Source of the DNA: MED660 sp002691025
GTDB lineage: Bacteria; Myxococcota_A; UBA9160; UBA4427
Assembly: GCA_002170485.2 (NCBI GenBank)
Contig: NHDZ02000158.1
Coordinates: 13,860-77,859, forward strand
DNA length: 64,000 nt
Direction: 5' to 3'
Shown here: one piece after another, positions 35,032-44,155 of the stretch
Numbering within the stretch: position 1 is the stretch's first letter
Layout: every line of letters starts with the position of its first letter
Translations under genes and position numbers: made by a program
The notes under the pieces: generated by a model
Databases searched by the model: none
What the model was told of the DNA's origin: nothing
Seen by the model: only the letters and a program-made list of their open reading frames with translations

Positions 35032-35796
35032 TTGGGGCATTCGGGCATCGTGCTATGTGGCGGCCTTTCCTCTCGGATGGGAAGGGACAAGGCATGGCTT
35101 CCCTGGCATGATCAACCCATGGTCTGTCACGTAGTAGAGAGGTTGGCTGAAACACTGGATGACATCGTGGTAGTCGCCGCACCCGGCCAAGCGCTTCCGG
35201 AGTTGAAAGCCCGCATCGTTCGTGACCGCGAGCCTCACCTGGGCCCCCTCGCCGGCCTGCGAGAAGGGCTCGCCGCGATCAAGAACCCACGAGCCTTCGT
35301 CACTGCCACCGACGCACCGTTCTTGACTTCGGGATTCATCAAAAACCTTCTATCAAGAGAAGAGCCGATCGCTCCCGAAGTAGACGGCTTCACCCAGACC
35401 CTGTGCGCCGTCTATCCGGCTGAGGCGAGTCGCAGGGCCGATGAAATCCTTTCTGCGGGGAGACGCAGGCCTCTTGAACTGGTCGAATCCATGGGCTTCA
35501 CGAAAATTGCCGAACACGAACTGGTGGATCCAGAATCCATCTCCGGATTCAACACTCCCGATGCGTACCTCGAAGCGGCCCGGAAGATCGCGCCCCACGG
35601 CCAGGTCGTGATCACACGTGAAAATGGAGATACGATTTCCACTCCCATTGGAAGCCTCCAAGACGTACTCCGCGCGGCGGGCATCGAGGCCCTGGAACCC
35701 CAGGTCACATTCAAGAAGGGACTCACCTTCAATGGATTGTCGGTCCCTGTCGGCCCCGGCGAAGAGCTGCAGATCACGGCCTCTCCGGAAAGATGA
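35032..35796 (+). CDS. mobA: MobA molybdenum cofactor guanylyltransferase with C-terminal extension
   Basis: About 254 aa from a TTG at 35032, placed 4 bp after the previous stop; the MobA core starts a few residues later (GIVLCGGLSSRMGRDKAWLP), so no ATG is available. TATDAPFLTSGFI and PHLGPLAGLREGLA are further nucleotidyltransferase motifs. MobA turns molybdopterin into MGD for enzymes like the formate dehydrogenase encoded next. The core ends about residue 190, and a further 65 residues (GQVVITRENGDTISTPIGSL, then VTFKKGLTFNGLSVPVGPGE and ELQITASPER) look like a beta-grasp (MoaD/ThiS-like) fold without the terminal Gly-Gly. That part is unusual. Confidence 0.85.
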   Translation: MGHSGIVLCGGLSSRMGRDKAWLPWHDQPMVCHVVERLAETLDDIVVVAAPGQALPELKARIVRDREPHLGPLAGLREGLAAIKNPRAFVTATDAPFLTSGFIKNLLSREEPIAPEVDGFTQTLCAVYPAEASRRADEILSAGRRRPLELVESMGFTKIAEHELVDPESISGFNTPDAYLEAARKIAPHGQVVITRENGDTISTPIGSLQDVLRAAGIEALEPQVTFKKGLTFNGLSVPVGPGEELQITASPER

Positions 35797-35852
35797 CCCA
35801 AGCCATCGATACTCCGCGAGTCCTTTTCAATTGGTGATAACATGGAAGAGTC

Positions 35853-38660
35853 ATGATGGAACTCACGATAAACGGGAATAGGATACAGGCCCACGAAGGC
35901 CAGACGATTCTTGAGGCCGCGCAAGAAGCCGGAATCGATATCCCTACGCTCTGCCACGACCCCAAGCTCAAACCGGTTGGGGTATGTCGTGTCTGCGTCG
36001 TCGATACGGGCGAACGAACCCTCGCTGCAGCCTGCGTCCGCAAGGCCGAAGCCAACATGGAAGTGAAGACAGACACGCCGGAAGTCACATCCCACCGAAA
36101 GACGCTGGTCGAACTCTTGATGGCCGATCAACCGGACCTGGAGTTGGACGCTCGACAGACCAGTCTCGGCAACAATGAATTGATCGCCCTGGCCACGGAC
36201 CTCGATGCCCAGGGGACCCAATGGAAGGGAAAAGCAGAAAAGCCGAAAGACCAGAGTTCGCCGGTCATCGCCGTCGATCATGCGGCCTGCATTCTCTGCG
36301 ATCGCTGCATACGCGCGTGTGACGATGTCCAGAGCAATGAAGTCATCGGCCGGACCGGCAAGGGATACAACGCCCGAATCGCCTTCGACCTCGATAACGC
36401 CATGGGAGAGAGCACCTGTGTTTCCTGTGGAGAATGTGCGGCGGCCTGTCCGACCGGCGCGCTCGTCGACAAGCCCGTCGACCTGCCCCTGCGCCCACCC
36501 TCCACGCTGGAACAGGTCGATAGCGTATGCCCTTACTGTGGTGTCGGGTGTGCCCTGACCTACCACGTCGACAGAAAAGCCGACAAAATCGTTTTCGCCG
36601 AAGGCCGAGACAGTCCGGGCAACCAATCCCGCTTGTGCGTGAAAGGGCGATACGGATGGGACTACGCCAAAAACCCCCAGCGCCTCACCAAGCCCTTGAT
36701 CCGTCGCGAAAGCGCCTACCCGAAAGGTGCGCTTTCTCCGGAAGTGCGAGGTGAAAAACGGAACAGGAAGAAAGCCGGGGGACTGGTCGACTACGATCAG
36801 ATCATGCCCTTCTTCCGTGAAGCCACCTGGGAAGAGGCGCTGGATCTCGTGGCCAACCGACTCACTGGCATTCGTGACCAGCATGGAGCCCAGGCTCTCG
36901 CGGGTTTTGGAAGCGCCAAGTGCTCCAACGAGGAAGCCTACCTCTTCCAGAAATGGATTCGTGCCTGTTGGGGTACCAACAACGTCGACCATTGCACACG
37001 CCTCTGTCATGCCTCAAGCGTCGCCGCCTTGATGGAAGGGATCGGGAGCGGTGCCGTCACCACCACATATGGGGACGCCCTGAATGCAGAGGCCATCCTC
37101 ATCACAGGATCAAACGCCACCGCCAACCACCCTGTGGCGGCCACCTTCTTCAAGCAAGCCCACAAGCAGGGAACCAAACTGATCGTGGTGGACCCGAGGC
37201 AATCCCCGCTTGGCAACCAAGCTGATTTCTTCTGCCAAATCCGACCCGGTACCGACGTCGCCTTCTATGACGCACTCATGCACGTCATCATTGAAGAAGA
37301 TCTCTACGATCAGGAATACATAGAAGCCCACACGGAGAATTTCGAAGCGCTCCGTGAGATGGTTCAGCCCTATACCCCGGAAAAGGCGGCACCCATCTGT
37401 GGAATCCCGGCAGACACACTGCGCGAGGTCGCGCGAAGCTTCGCCACAGCCAAGGGCGGGATCATCTTCTGGGGAATGGGAATCTCGCAACACGTCTACG
37501 GCACCAATAATTCACGCTGCCTGATCGCCCTTGCGCTCCTGACTGGAAATATCGGGCGCACCGGCAGTGGCCTGCACCCGCTCCGCGGCCAGAACAATGT
37601 GCAGGGAGCCAGTGATGCGGGATTGATCCCCATGGTCTTTCCCGACTATCAATCGGTAGAAGACGAAGACATCCGGAACAAATTTGAAAAAGCCTGGGAA
37701 AAGGATCTTCCCCAGGAAAAGGGATTGACCGTAGTCGAGATCATGCATGCGGCGCTGAGCGGTGACGTGAAAGGCATGTACATCATGGGAGAAAACCCCT
37801 TTCTCTCGGACCCCAATACGAACAAGGTCCGGAAAGGACTTTCCAATCTCGACTTCCTGGCGGTGCAAGACATCTTCCTGACCGAAACAGCTGAATTTGC
37901 GGATGTCATCCTCCCATCCAGCTCCTATCTGGAAAAGCTTGGCACCTACACCAACACGGATCGGCGAGTCCAGATCGGTCGCCCCGTCCACGGCCTGCCG
38001 GGCGAAGCCCGGTTGGACTGGCAGATCATCACAGAGCTCTCCACACGGATGGGTTACCCGATGGACTATGACTCACCCGAGCAGGTCTTCACCGAATTCA
38101 CCTCTCTCTCCGGCTCCTACTCGACACTCAATTACGATCACCTGGGCGCAACAGGAAAGCTCTGGCCAAACCCCGACCCGGAAAACGACGAAGGACCTAC
38201 GGTTCTTTTCGGAGATGGATTCCCGACTCCCAATGGCCGAGCCAAGTTCGTGCCCGCCGAGTGGACCGCATCGCCGGAACTACCCGACGACGAGTATCCC
38301 TACATCCTCACGACGGGAAGAGTCCTCGAGCATTGGCATACAGGGTCCATGACACGACGAAGTCGTGCTCTGCATGAAATCGAGCCCAATGCTTTCGTCG
38401 GACTCCACCCCGACGATGCAGCCAGTCTCGGCGTCGTCGAGAAGCAGTTCGTGGATGTAGAGAGCCGGAGAGGAAAAGTGACTCTTCAAGTCCGCATCGA
38501 CCCCCAGGAAAGCCCTGGCGCCGCGTTCATGCCCTTCCACTTCAGGGAAGCCGCCGCGAACCTGCTCACCCTGGACAACCTGGACCCCGATGGAAAGATT
38601 CCGGAGTTCAAGTTCTGCGCGATCAAGATATCTCCAGCCGATCCCAGCTCGACTTCCTGA
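35853..38660 (+). CDS. NAD-dependent formate dehydrogenase catalytic subunit, Cys form
   Basis: 935 aa. Oxidises formate to CO2 with bis-MGD-bound molybdenum or tungsten. In order: an N-terminal [2Fe-2S] domain with Cys34, Cys45, Cys48 and Cys61 (LKPVGVCRVC); a double 4Fe-4S ferredoxin (Cys146/149/152/156 and Cys189/192/195/199); a further 4Fe-4S with VCPYCGVGC; then the molybdopterin domains. The active-site motif reads HCTRLCHASS, with Cys385 (codon TGT at 37005-37007) and His386. Many relatives have selenocysteine there. A basic insert (GEKRNRKKAGG) lies at about 300-310. It is the last gene of the NuoEF-mobA-fdhA run, 56 bp after mobA. Confidence 0.9.
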   Translation: MMELTINGNRIQAHEGQTILEAAQEAGIDIPTLCHDPKLKPVGVCRVCVVDTGERTLAAACVRKAEANMEVKTDTPEVTSHRKTLVELLMADQPDLELDARQTSLGNNELIALATDLDAQGTQWKGKAEKPKDQSSPVIAVDHAACILCDRCIRACDDVQSNEVIGRTGKGYNARIAFDLDNAMGESTCVSCGECAAACPTGALVDKPVDLPLRPPSTLEQVDSVCPYCGVGCALTYHVDRKADKIVFAEGRDSPGNQSRLCVKGRYGWDYAKNPQRLTKPLIRRESAYPKGALSPEVRGEKRNRKKAGGLVDYDQIMPFFREATWEEALDLVANRLTGIRDQHGAQALAGFGSAKCSNEEAYLFQKWIRACWGTNNVDHCTRLCHASSVAALMEGIGSGAVTTTYGDALNAEAILITGSNATANHPVAATFFKQAHKQGTKLIVVDPRQSPLGNQADFFCQIRPGTDVAFYDALMHVIIEEDLYDQEYIEAHTENFEALREMVQPYTPEKAAPICGIPADTLREVARSFATAKGGIIFWGMGISQHVYGTNNSRCLIALALLTGNIGRTGSGLHPLRGQNNVQGASDAGLIPMVFPDYQSVEDEDIRNKFEKAWEKDLPQEKGLTVVEIMHAALSGDVKGMYIMGENPFLSDPNTNKVRKGLSNLDFLAVQDIFLTETAEFADVILPSSSYLEKLGTYTNTDRRVQIGRPVHGLPGEARLDWQIITELSTRMGYPMDYDSPEQVFTEFTSLSGSYSTLNYDHLGATGKLWPNPDPENDEGPTVLFGDGFPTPNGRAKFVPAEWTASPELPDDEYPYILTTGRVLEHWHTGSMTRRSRALHEIEPNAFVGLHPDDAASLGVVEKQFVDVESRRGKVTLQVRIDPQESPGAAFMPFHFREAAANLLTLDNLDPDGKIPEFKFCAIKISPADPSSTS

Positions 38661-38669
38661 AGTCGGAAA

Positions 38670-39797
38670 TCAACCCGGTGCAGGGTCGTTGTAACCCGTA
38701 AGTCCATACCCCGCATGAGGCCCCATGATGGCCTGCTCGAGAACCCCGATCCCTTCTTCGGACCCACACCGAGCACGCACGATCTGCTGGATATGCAGGT
38801 TGTCGATGGCCAACTCATCGGCATCGTCGCATCGCCAGGATTCGCCCGCCATGGCGAGTTCACCCTTCCAGCGACCGTGGCTCCACTCCAGGTGGCTATA
38901 GCCGATTCCCTTCATTCGAAAACAGAGAACCGGGTCGAGCTGCATCTCGAGTTGTTCTCCATTCCTGCGCCGTAGGGTCATTTCGGCCGAACTGATCCTC
39001 CGTGTGCCCGGAACAAAGCTCACTCGGTGCTCGACTCCCGCAAGGCGCTCCGCGTCGGGATCTTCCACACCCGGGAGGTCATCTGGATTCGAATAGGTCG
39101 GCATCAGCATTCCATCCCAATGCCACATCTCTGCATGCTGATCCTCGAAAAGGCCGGCGTGAGTGCACCGATCCTCCCAGTGAAGAGGAGCCCACAGGAA
39201 GAAGATCTGCGGAATCTGGGTCAACGGCGCACCCATGGGCGCAGGGTCACCCACAGGCCGGATCCCCCAGGAGCGATCCTTCGTCCCGTAGACTTCATCA
39301 GGACCGATCCGAAGCGTCTTCCCCTTGTAACGGATTTCTCCCTTCCAGAACCCGAACTGATTGAAGCGCGTCGCTTTCATCATGATCGCGTAGGTCCGTG
39401 GCGTCACCTGGTGCCCTTCGGCAAAGCTGGCGGTTCTCGGAATCCATTCCAGCGAGCACGCAATCCCTGTCTCATTATCGTCCAGCGTCACCCGAAGCGA
39501 CTTCATGGGCTCCAGGATATCGATACGGAAAGGACCCACCTGAAGGTCAGAGGGCTCGACCGGGGCGCGCCGGGAGGCGTGAAAAGCGTGCTGCTCGCCA
39601 TCGATCACGAGACTGAAGCCGCAATCCATGATTCCCAGATTCGGATAGAGGGCCGCACCGATTCCGAAATAGAAATCACCCTGCTTCGAATACCCGTTGA
39701 ACCAATAGCGATCGTAGACATGTCGATCCGTAGTCTCTGGAATCTTGATGGGTTCACTGGTCTGGTGGATCGGATAGTCGTCAAAACGGGAAAGCAC
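38670..39797 (-). CDS. CrtC/AttH-like lipocalin-fold domain protein
   Basis: About 375 aa from a GTG at 39797, which has AGGAGGAG 9 nt upstream; no ATG is placed as well. There is no signal peptide. The N-terminal part has RYWFNGYSKQGDFYFGIGAA, then LYPNLGIMDCGFSLVIDGEQ and the middle WKGEIRYKGKTLRIG and TKDRSWGIRPVGD. These blocks recall the hydroxyneurosporene synthase (CrtC)/AttH two-lipocalin fold and the uncharacterised proteins of that clan common in lipid-degrading bacteria. A function is not known; a hydratase or lipid-binding role is possible. Convergent with the formate dehydrogenase gene. Confidence 0.5.
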   Translation of the reverse strand: MLSRFDDYPIHQTSEPIKIPETTDRHVYDRYWFNGYSKQGDFYFGIGAALYPNLGIMDCGFSLVIDGEQHAFHASRRAPVEPSDLQVGPFRIDILEPMKSLRVTLDDNETGIACSLEWIPRTASFAEGHQVTPRTYAIMMKATRFNQFGFWKGEIRYKGKTLRIGPDEVYGTKDRSWGIRPVGDPAPMGAPLTQIPQIFFLWAPLHWEDRCTHAGLFEDQHAEMWHWDGMLMPTYSNPDDLPGVEDPDAERLAGVEHRVSFVPGTRRISSAEMTLRRRNGEQLEMQLDPVLCFRMKGIGYSHLEWSHGRWKGELAMAGESWRCDDADELAIDNLHIQQIVRARCGSEEGIGVLEQAIMGPHAGYGLTGYNDPAPG

Positions 39798-39959
39798 GGT
39801 AAAACACTCCTCCTGGTCGGTACCCAGATTGTCCACTGCGGGTTTCCCAGGCGAGATCAACAAACCCGAATCGCCTGGAAACACCGCTCAAAACTAGCTC
39901 AGTCCAGCCCCATACATGATTCCCGATTCGACGATTCACCCCTGGAAAGAGGCATAAAA

Positions 39960-40502
39960 TCATCCCATTTCCCTGTAACGCTGATTTCGCGCCAATCTCG
40001 GGGGGGATATCGCAGGCGGAAGTCCCAGTCTCTCCACCGGGTCGCCTTTGAGCGTAAGCACCACGCACGGCATCCGGTCGAAGATTCGACGTGCGAGATA
40101 GAAAGGGCCCCACCACGGTAACCCCAGCCGACGATTTATCTTCACAGCACCGAGCAGAAAACCGAAACGACGACGAGGAAAACCGGGGCGCTCTGACCAT
40201 CGCTCGATAAAAGCGAAGAGATAGGGCAGCCTCTCTTCTCGATCCCTGAGAACCTTCGCCTCCGCTTGAATGGTATAGCCGGGCGAAAACTCAACCGTAT
40301 GCAAAACGAGATCGGGGCTTCGGGCGAGACTGGCAACCCAATCCCGCTTTCCGGGAAACCCGGAAAGCACCACCTCTCGCCCTCCGGACCAACCGAAGGT
40401 CGTCTCAAGAGTCCGCAGCGAACCGTCTTTCCGGGCAAACGTAGTCCGAACTACGAAGCTGCGTCTCAGGATTTCACTGAATTCAGGCGGCCATTCTGAC
40501 AT
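39960..40502 (-). CDS. Small protein resembling deazaflavin-dependent nitroreductases
   Basis: About 180 aa from the ATG at 40502 (MSEWPPEFSEILRRSFVVRT). The blocks RTTFARKDGSLRTLETTFGW, SGGREVVLSGFPGKRDWVAS and LARSPDLVLHTVEFSPGYTI follow the split beta-barrel pattern of the Ddn/DUF385 family ('rttGrksG..r..pl.......g..ylvas.ggr...W..Nl.anP.v'). In characterised members the cofactor is F420. An LLM enzyme of F420 type is also in the window, but no F420 biosynthesis gene is. The assignment is moderate; a general FMN-barrel binding protein is possible. Confidence 0.45.
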   Translation of the reverse strand: MSEWPPEFSEILRRSFVVRTTFARKDGSLRTLETTFGWSGGREVVLSGFPGKRDWVASLARSPDLVLHTVEFSPGYTIQAEAKVLRDREERLPYLFAFIERWSERPGFPRRRFGFLLGAVKINRRLGLPWWGPFYLARRIFDRMPCVVLTLKGDPVERLGLPPAISPPRLARNQRYREMG

Positions 40503-40569
40503 CGTTCGAAAGCCTAGCCGGAGCGAAGGGGCCACGCGACAAGGCGACTGGCCGTTCGGTATGCCGAGA

Positions 40570-41388
40570 TCAGACCCTGCGCAGGGCGAGCCCGGCCGAA
40601 AGCAGGATCCCGGATGCCAGAAGTGCCATGCCTGCAAACCCCAGAACAGGCACCGGCAAAGCCTGGGCGACCCGGCCTGAAAAGTGGGTCGTCCACTGCG
40701 TACTCACCGAAATCTGGACCGGCTCACCGCCGATCTGAGCAGACTGGACCAACAGCAGGCCCGTGGCCAGTTCCACTTCATATTCCACGAACCCATCGAG
40801 ATCCGTGTCGCCCAGAACCCGAAACAAGCCTGTCAGGACCACATCCTGTTCAGGCACGACCAGGTCAGGCACATTGAACTCGAGATCACCGATCACATCC
40901 GCCAGGGCGGCGTAGGGCACCGTCGCTGCGATTGGATGATTGCCTGCCGAGAGCGAAGAAAACCCCGAAGGCGAGATCAGCGGAGCCGCAGTTGCGAAGA
41001 TCTCGAGATTCACGAATTCCGGAATACCGGCAAAAGGAATGTAATTGAATTCAAGATCCTCACCGGTCAAGAATGCGAAGGAAGGCTGTACGCCGAAGCC
41101 GAGATCGACATCGCCGTCGGTCAGGAACTGGATTGTGCCGGCGCCATCATCGATCTCCATGCTCCCACTTCCCGAGAGAGTCGAAGTTCGGGTATCCGAG
41201 TAACCGTCGACCTGATCGCAAATGAATCCGCTGGATGGACATTGCACTTGAACCGTCATCACGACCTGGTTGGCTCCTGGTGCCCCATCCGTCTGCCAGG
41301 TTCCGGGCGTCGCATGCGCGGAGCCACTCCACAGAAGAAAGCTGACCAGAAGGATACCGCTGAAGCGAAGCGTACCCCGACTTCTCAT
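40570..41388 (-). CDS. Secreted protein with C-terminal PEP-CTERM-like sorting segment
   Basis: 272 aa. Signal peptide GILLVSFLLWSGSAHA, then a beta-rich, Gly/Ser/Thr-rich domain with few charges. The C-terminus reads ALPVPVLGFAGMALLASGIL then LSAGLALRRV: a Pro-rich box, one membrane helix and a short basic end, in the style of PEP/VPxxL-CTERM signals. An exosortase is not in the window. Its ATG overlaps the stop of the preceding lipoprotein gene (ATGA at 41385-41388), so translation is coupled. The two probably work together at the cell surface. No catalytic motif is seen. Confidence 0.65.
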   Translation of the reverse strand: MRSRGTLRFSGILLVSFLLWSGSAHATPGTWQTDGAPGANQVVMTVQVQCPSSGFICDQVDGYSDTRTSTLSGSGSMEIDDGAGTIQFLTDGDVDLGFGVQPSFAFLTGEDLEFNYIPFAGIPEFVNLEIFATAAPLISPSGFSSLSAGNHPIAATVPYAALADVIGDLEFNVPDLVVPEQDVVLTGLFRVLGDTDLDGFVEYEVELATGLLLVQSAQIGGEPVQISVSTQWTTHFSGRVAQALPVPVLGFAGMALLASGILLSAGLALRRV

Positions 41389-43223
41389 GGTGCTGCACTC
41401 ATATCGAAGAAGACGGATATGTACTCTCCGACTCGATCTACATCGATCAAGTTCAACTGCAATCCCAGGAACTCAGGCAAGGGAAAGGATCCAAGAGAAT
41501 CTCCGAGAGTCGGCACCGCAACCCCGATCAGGGAAGGCAGGAAGAGTTCCAGCGTCGCGGTGTCCACATAGAGCGGGTTCTCCACCAGTATGACATCCAC
41601 GTTGGACGGATCCGGAGCCTCTACATCAAAGCTGAGGCCACCCTCCTCATACCCGACATCCACACCCAAACTCAAATCCACCAGACCGCCCAGAAGAACC
41701 ACTGAAGGCTCCACTACGGGAACGACCGAGAATTCGAGATGGCTGATCAGCAGGGTCGCAAGCTGACCCGACGGGCCGGCCTCCCCCGAAAAGATTGGCG
41801 CCAGGGTGGGCCGGATCATGAACTGCAGTGGTTCACTCGGGTCCAGGAATGAGAACTGGGGGAAGATCGCAGCCAGGAGTCCAGCCGTAATCGGTGCCAG
41901 CCCCAGACCCAGATCAAATTCAGAAATCGTGGTCAGCAAGAGCCCGCTCTCTGTTTCCGCTTTCAACAATTGGTTGAACGCGGAAGCGGAAATGCTGATT
42001 CCCAACTCATAGGGCTGTCCCCCTGGAGAGAGTGGGCCAAAAATGGGAAAGACCTGATCCACGTCATACGAAGCATCCAGATCCACCGCTTCGGGGTCGG
42101 GCTCAGAGCTGAGAATCCGGGCATCGCTATCAAACGTGATGCCCTCGCTGTCCATGTAGATGTCGTAGAAGGGAGCTTCAAGACTGACGCCCAGCGCACT
42201 TCCAATGGGACCCGCGATCTCGATGGCGTCCAGCGTAGATTCAATGGAGCCCGCGATGGGAGTATTCCCTGATTCGTCCACTTCATTCAAGAAGTCTTCC
42301 AGACCGGGTTTGACGAAGTTGTTCTGTAGATCACTCACCGCCAGCCCCACGAAGAACTCCACGATGAAGCCCAGGAATCCGTCGCAGGTCGTGCTGTCGC
42401 TGAATCCCGACAACGCCACGTTCACGTCACCCAATTGGGAAACGTCCACCTGCTCTACATCACTCGCCAGGGGAGAGAGTTCAAAATCACCCGTGATATC
42501 GGCAGTGGCTGCGCTCACTTCAATCTGACAGGTAAACCCGATTCCCGTGACAGCCACGACATCCATCTTGAAGTAGAGGTCCTGGAGTTGAACATCGCCA
42601 GCCACGAAATCAGTCATTGAATCCACGTCGATGACGAAATCACTGATGCTGGGCGATGGGCTACCGCTCACCACGGCATCGATCCTTCCGATACAACCGA
42701 ACCACGTGTCGGAATAGCAGTAATCGTCTTCCACCACAGTGCCAGGAGGAACCAGCGAGGCCACATCCAGCGGGACCAGATCCGCAACCAGCGGCTCGAT
42801 CTCCTGCAGACCCGAGTCATTGAGGCGTAACGCGATCCCCTCCTGGGAAAAGTCGCCATCGGCGATGGAATCGCCGATCAACACGGTCACCCGATCTCGC
42901 AGGAGGGTGCCGCTATTTCCAATCACTTCCACCACGATGGGTTGTTCAATGCCCGTTGAAGCCAGAGGAATCGTTACCGCAAAAGTGGGCTGACCATTCA
43001 GGTCTCCCACCGAAATCCCATTGACCTGTACATCTTCCACAGCTTCGAGATTCACATCAATCAAGGCCCCCGTCACTTCGACGGTGGAAGCCGTAGTAAA
43101 AGCCCCATTGGCTGGCGAAACAAGTAAAACCCGGGCCGGACCATCCCCACAAGCCAACACAAACACAGCCAGCACCCACGCACAGGCCAATGCGCTCAAG
43201 CCTCTCGCGCGTACACACAGCAT
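41385..43223 (-). CDS. Large surface lipoprotein, possible TULIP-like lipid-binding fold
   Basis: About 612 aa from the ATG at 43223. The N-terminus ALACAWVLAVFVLACGDG is a lipoprotein signal with the lipid Cys at about residue 25. Next comes an Ig-like module (VLLVSPANGAFTTASTVEVT, GALIDVNLEAVEDVQVNGIS). The rest is very acidic and beta-rich with amphipathic helices, for example ISASAFNQLLKAETESGLLL and QLATLLISHLEFSVVPVVEP. This spacing, with the 'flN.ll....g.l' segment, recalls BPI/LBP/SMP-type TULIP domains, which carry lipids in a long groove. That fold is only inferred. The gene is coupled by ATGA to the sorting-signal protein after it. Confidence 0.55.
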   Translation of the reverse strand: MLCVRARGLSALACAWVLAVFVLACGDGPARVLLVSPANGAFTTASTVEVTGALIDVNLEAVEDVQVNGISVGDLNGQPTFAVTIPLASTGIEQPIVVEVIGNSGTLLRDRVTVLIGDSIADGDFSQEGIALRLNDSGLQEIEPLVADLVPLDVASLVPPGTVVEDDYCYSDTWFGCIGRIDAVVSGSPSPSISDFVIDVDSMTDFVAGDVQLQDLYFKMDVVAVTGIGFTCQIEVSAATADITGDFELSPLASDVEQVDVSQLGDVNVALSGFSDSTTCDGFLGFIVEFFVGLAVSDLQNNFVKPGLEDFLNEVDESGNTPIAGSIESTLDAIEIAGPIGSALGVSLEAPFYDIYMDSEGITFDSDARILSSEPDPEAVDLDASYDVDQVFPIFGPLSPGGQPYELGISISASAFNQLLKAETESGLLLTTISEFDLGLGLAPITAGLLAAIFPQFSFLDPSEPLQFMIRPTLAPIFSGEAGPSGQLATLLISHLEFSVVPVVEPSVVLLGGLVDLSLGVDVGYEEGGLSFDVEAPDPSNVDVILVENPLYVDTATLELFLPSLIGVAVPTLGDSLGSFPLPEFLGLQLNLIDVDRVGEYISVFFDMSAAP

Positions 43224-43534
43224 CGGAACCAGGCTCGATTTCGGACGGAAATCAGTGCTCACTCTGTGCCTCCGGAAATACGCAGGCCGAGCCGGATACG
43301 ATAGAGACGGTCCTACCTCCCCAGACCAGACCTTCCATCCGCGCCTCAGATCCCTAGCCTCAAGAGCGATCGAGAAGAGCGGCCCCTCCACACCTACCTA
43401 CAGGGGGTCGCCCATGCATGTCAAGCTTCTGTAGAAGAATTCCGGCATTCTACATGCTAATTTCAAGTCAATCATCTGATTGTGGATGTCTTTCCACTCA
43501 AACGAGAGTCTCCAAGCAGAACCGGGAGAGAAGA
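43224..43534. other. Divergent intergenic region with a 7-bp dyad
   Basis: 311 bp between the lipoprotein gene (minus) and the methyltransferase gene (plus). It contains an inverted repeat TGTAGAA (43430-43436) and TTCTACA (43448-43454), 11 bp apart, about 80 bp upstream of the methyltransferase ATG. This may be an operator or a transcript hairpin. I see no other supported feature. Confidence 0.4.
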
Positions 43535-44155
43535 ATGGGATTCTATGAAAATCGCGTATTGCCTCGCCTGATCGACAAGGGCTGCGGCGGACCGCCGGTC
43601 ATGAAACAACGCGAAAAAATTGTTCCCAAGGCACATGGTCGGGTTCTGGAAGTCGGGATGGGATCGGGACTGAATCTGGGACTCTACGACCCGAATCAGG
43701 TGGAATTCGTCTGGGGGCTCGAACCCTCAGAAGGCATGCGACGACACGCCGAACCCCGACTGGCCGAATCACCCATCGAAGTCAAATGGCTCTCACTCCC
43801 CGGAGAGGAGATCCCGCTTGAAGACGACAGTGCGGATACGATTCTGCTGACGTTTACGCTCTGCACCATTCCCGATTTCAATCGAGCCCTTGAGCAGATG
43901 CGACGCGTCCTGAAGCCCACTGGCCAATTGCTCTTCTGCGAACACGGTGAGGCACCCGACCCCTCTATCCAGAAGTGGCAGAATCGGATCAACCCGATCT
44001 GGAAGAAGATCGCAGGGGGCTGCAATCTCAATCGCGCCATCCCCTCCTGCATTGAAGGTGCGGGATTCGAAATCCAGGAACTGGACAGCATGTACCTGCC
44101 CAACACGCCTCGCATCGCTGCGTTCAACTACTGGGGCGCGGCCGTCACACGCTGA
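43535..44155 (+). CDS. Class I SAM-dependent methyltransferase (METTL7/UbiE-like)
   Basis: 206 aa from the ATG at 43535, preceded by GGGAGAGA. MGFYENRVLPRLIDKGCGGP is followed by VLEVGMGSGLNLGLYDPNQV, the SAM-binding motif I, and GLEPSEGMRRHAEPRLAESP. DDSADTILLTFTLCTIPDF and MRRVLKPTGQLLFCEHGEAP are the later methyltransferase motifs. The 'Fye..vlP.liD.gC' start and the final FNYWGAAVTR resemble METTL7-type thiol or lipid methyltransferases. Substrate unknown. The 3' end overlaps the convergent aldolase gene by 11 bp. Confidence 0.85.
   Translation: MGFYENRVLPRLIDKGCGGPPVMKQREKIVPKAHGRVLEVGMGSGLNLGLYDPNQVEFVWGLEPSEGMRRHAEPRLAESPIEVKWLSLPGEEIPLEDDSADTILLTFTLCTIPDFNRALEQMRRVLKPTGQLLFCEHGEAPDPSIQKWQNRINPIWKKIAGGCNLNRAIPSCIEGAGFEIQELDSMYLPNTPRIAAFNYWGAAVTR

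Noticed and set aside
37005..37007. Possible selenocysteine at the formate dehydrogenase active site
   Set aside because: The codon is TGT (Cys), the frame has no TGA, and no SECIS-like hairpin is needed.
35412..37010. Long minus-strand open frame (over 500 codons) opposite mobA and fdhA
   Set aside because: It is the antisense of two clear genes in GC-rich DNA, with no domain, no ribosome-binding site and composition typical of a shadow frame. The same holds for long antisense frames at 3854-4987, 5120-6319, 39027-40121 and 45200-46513.
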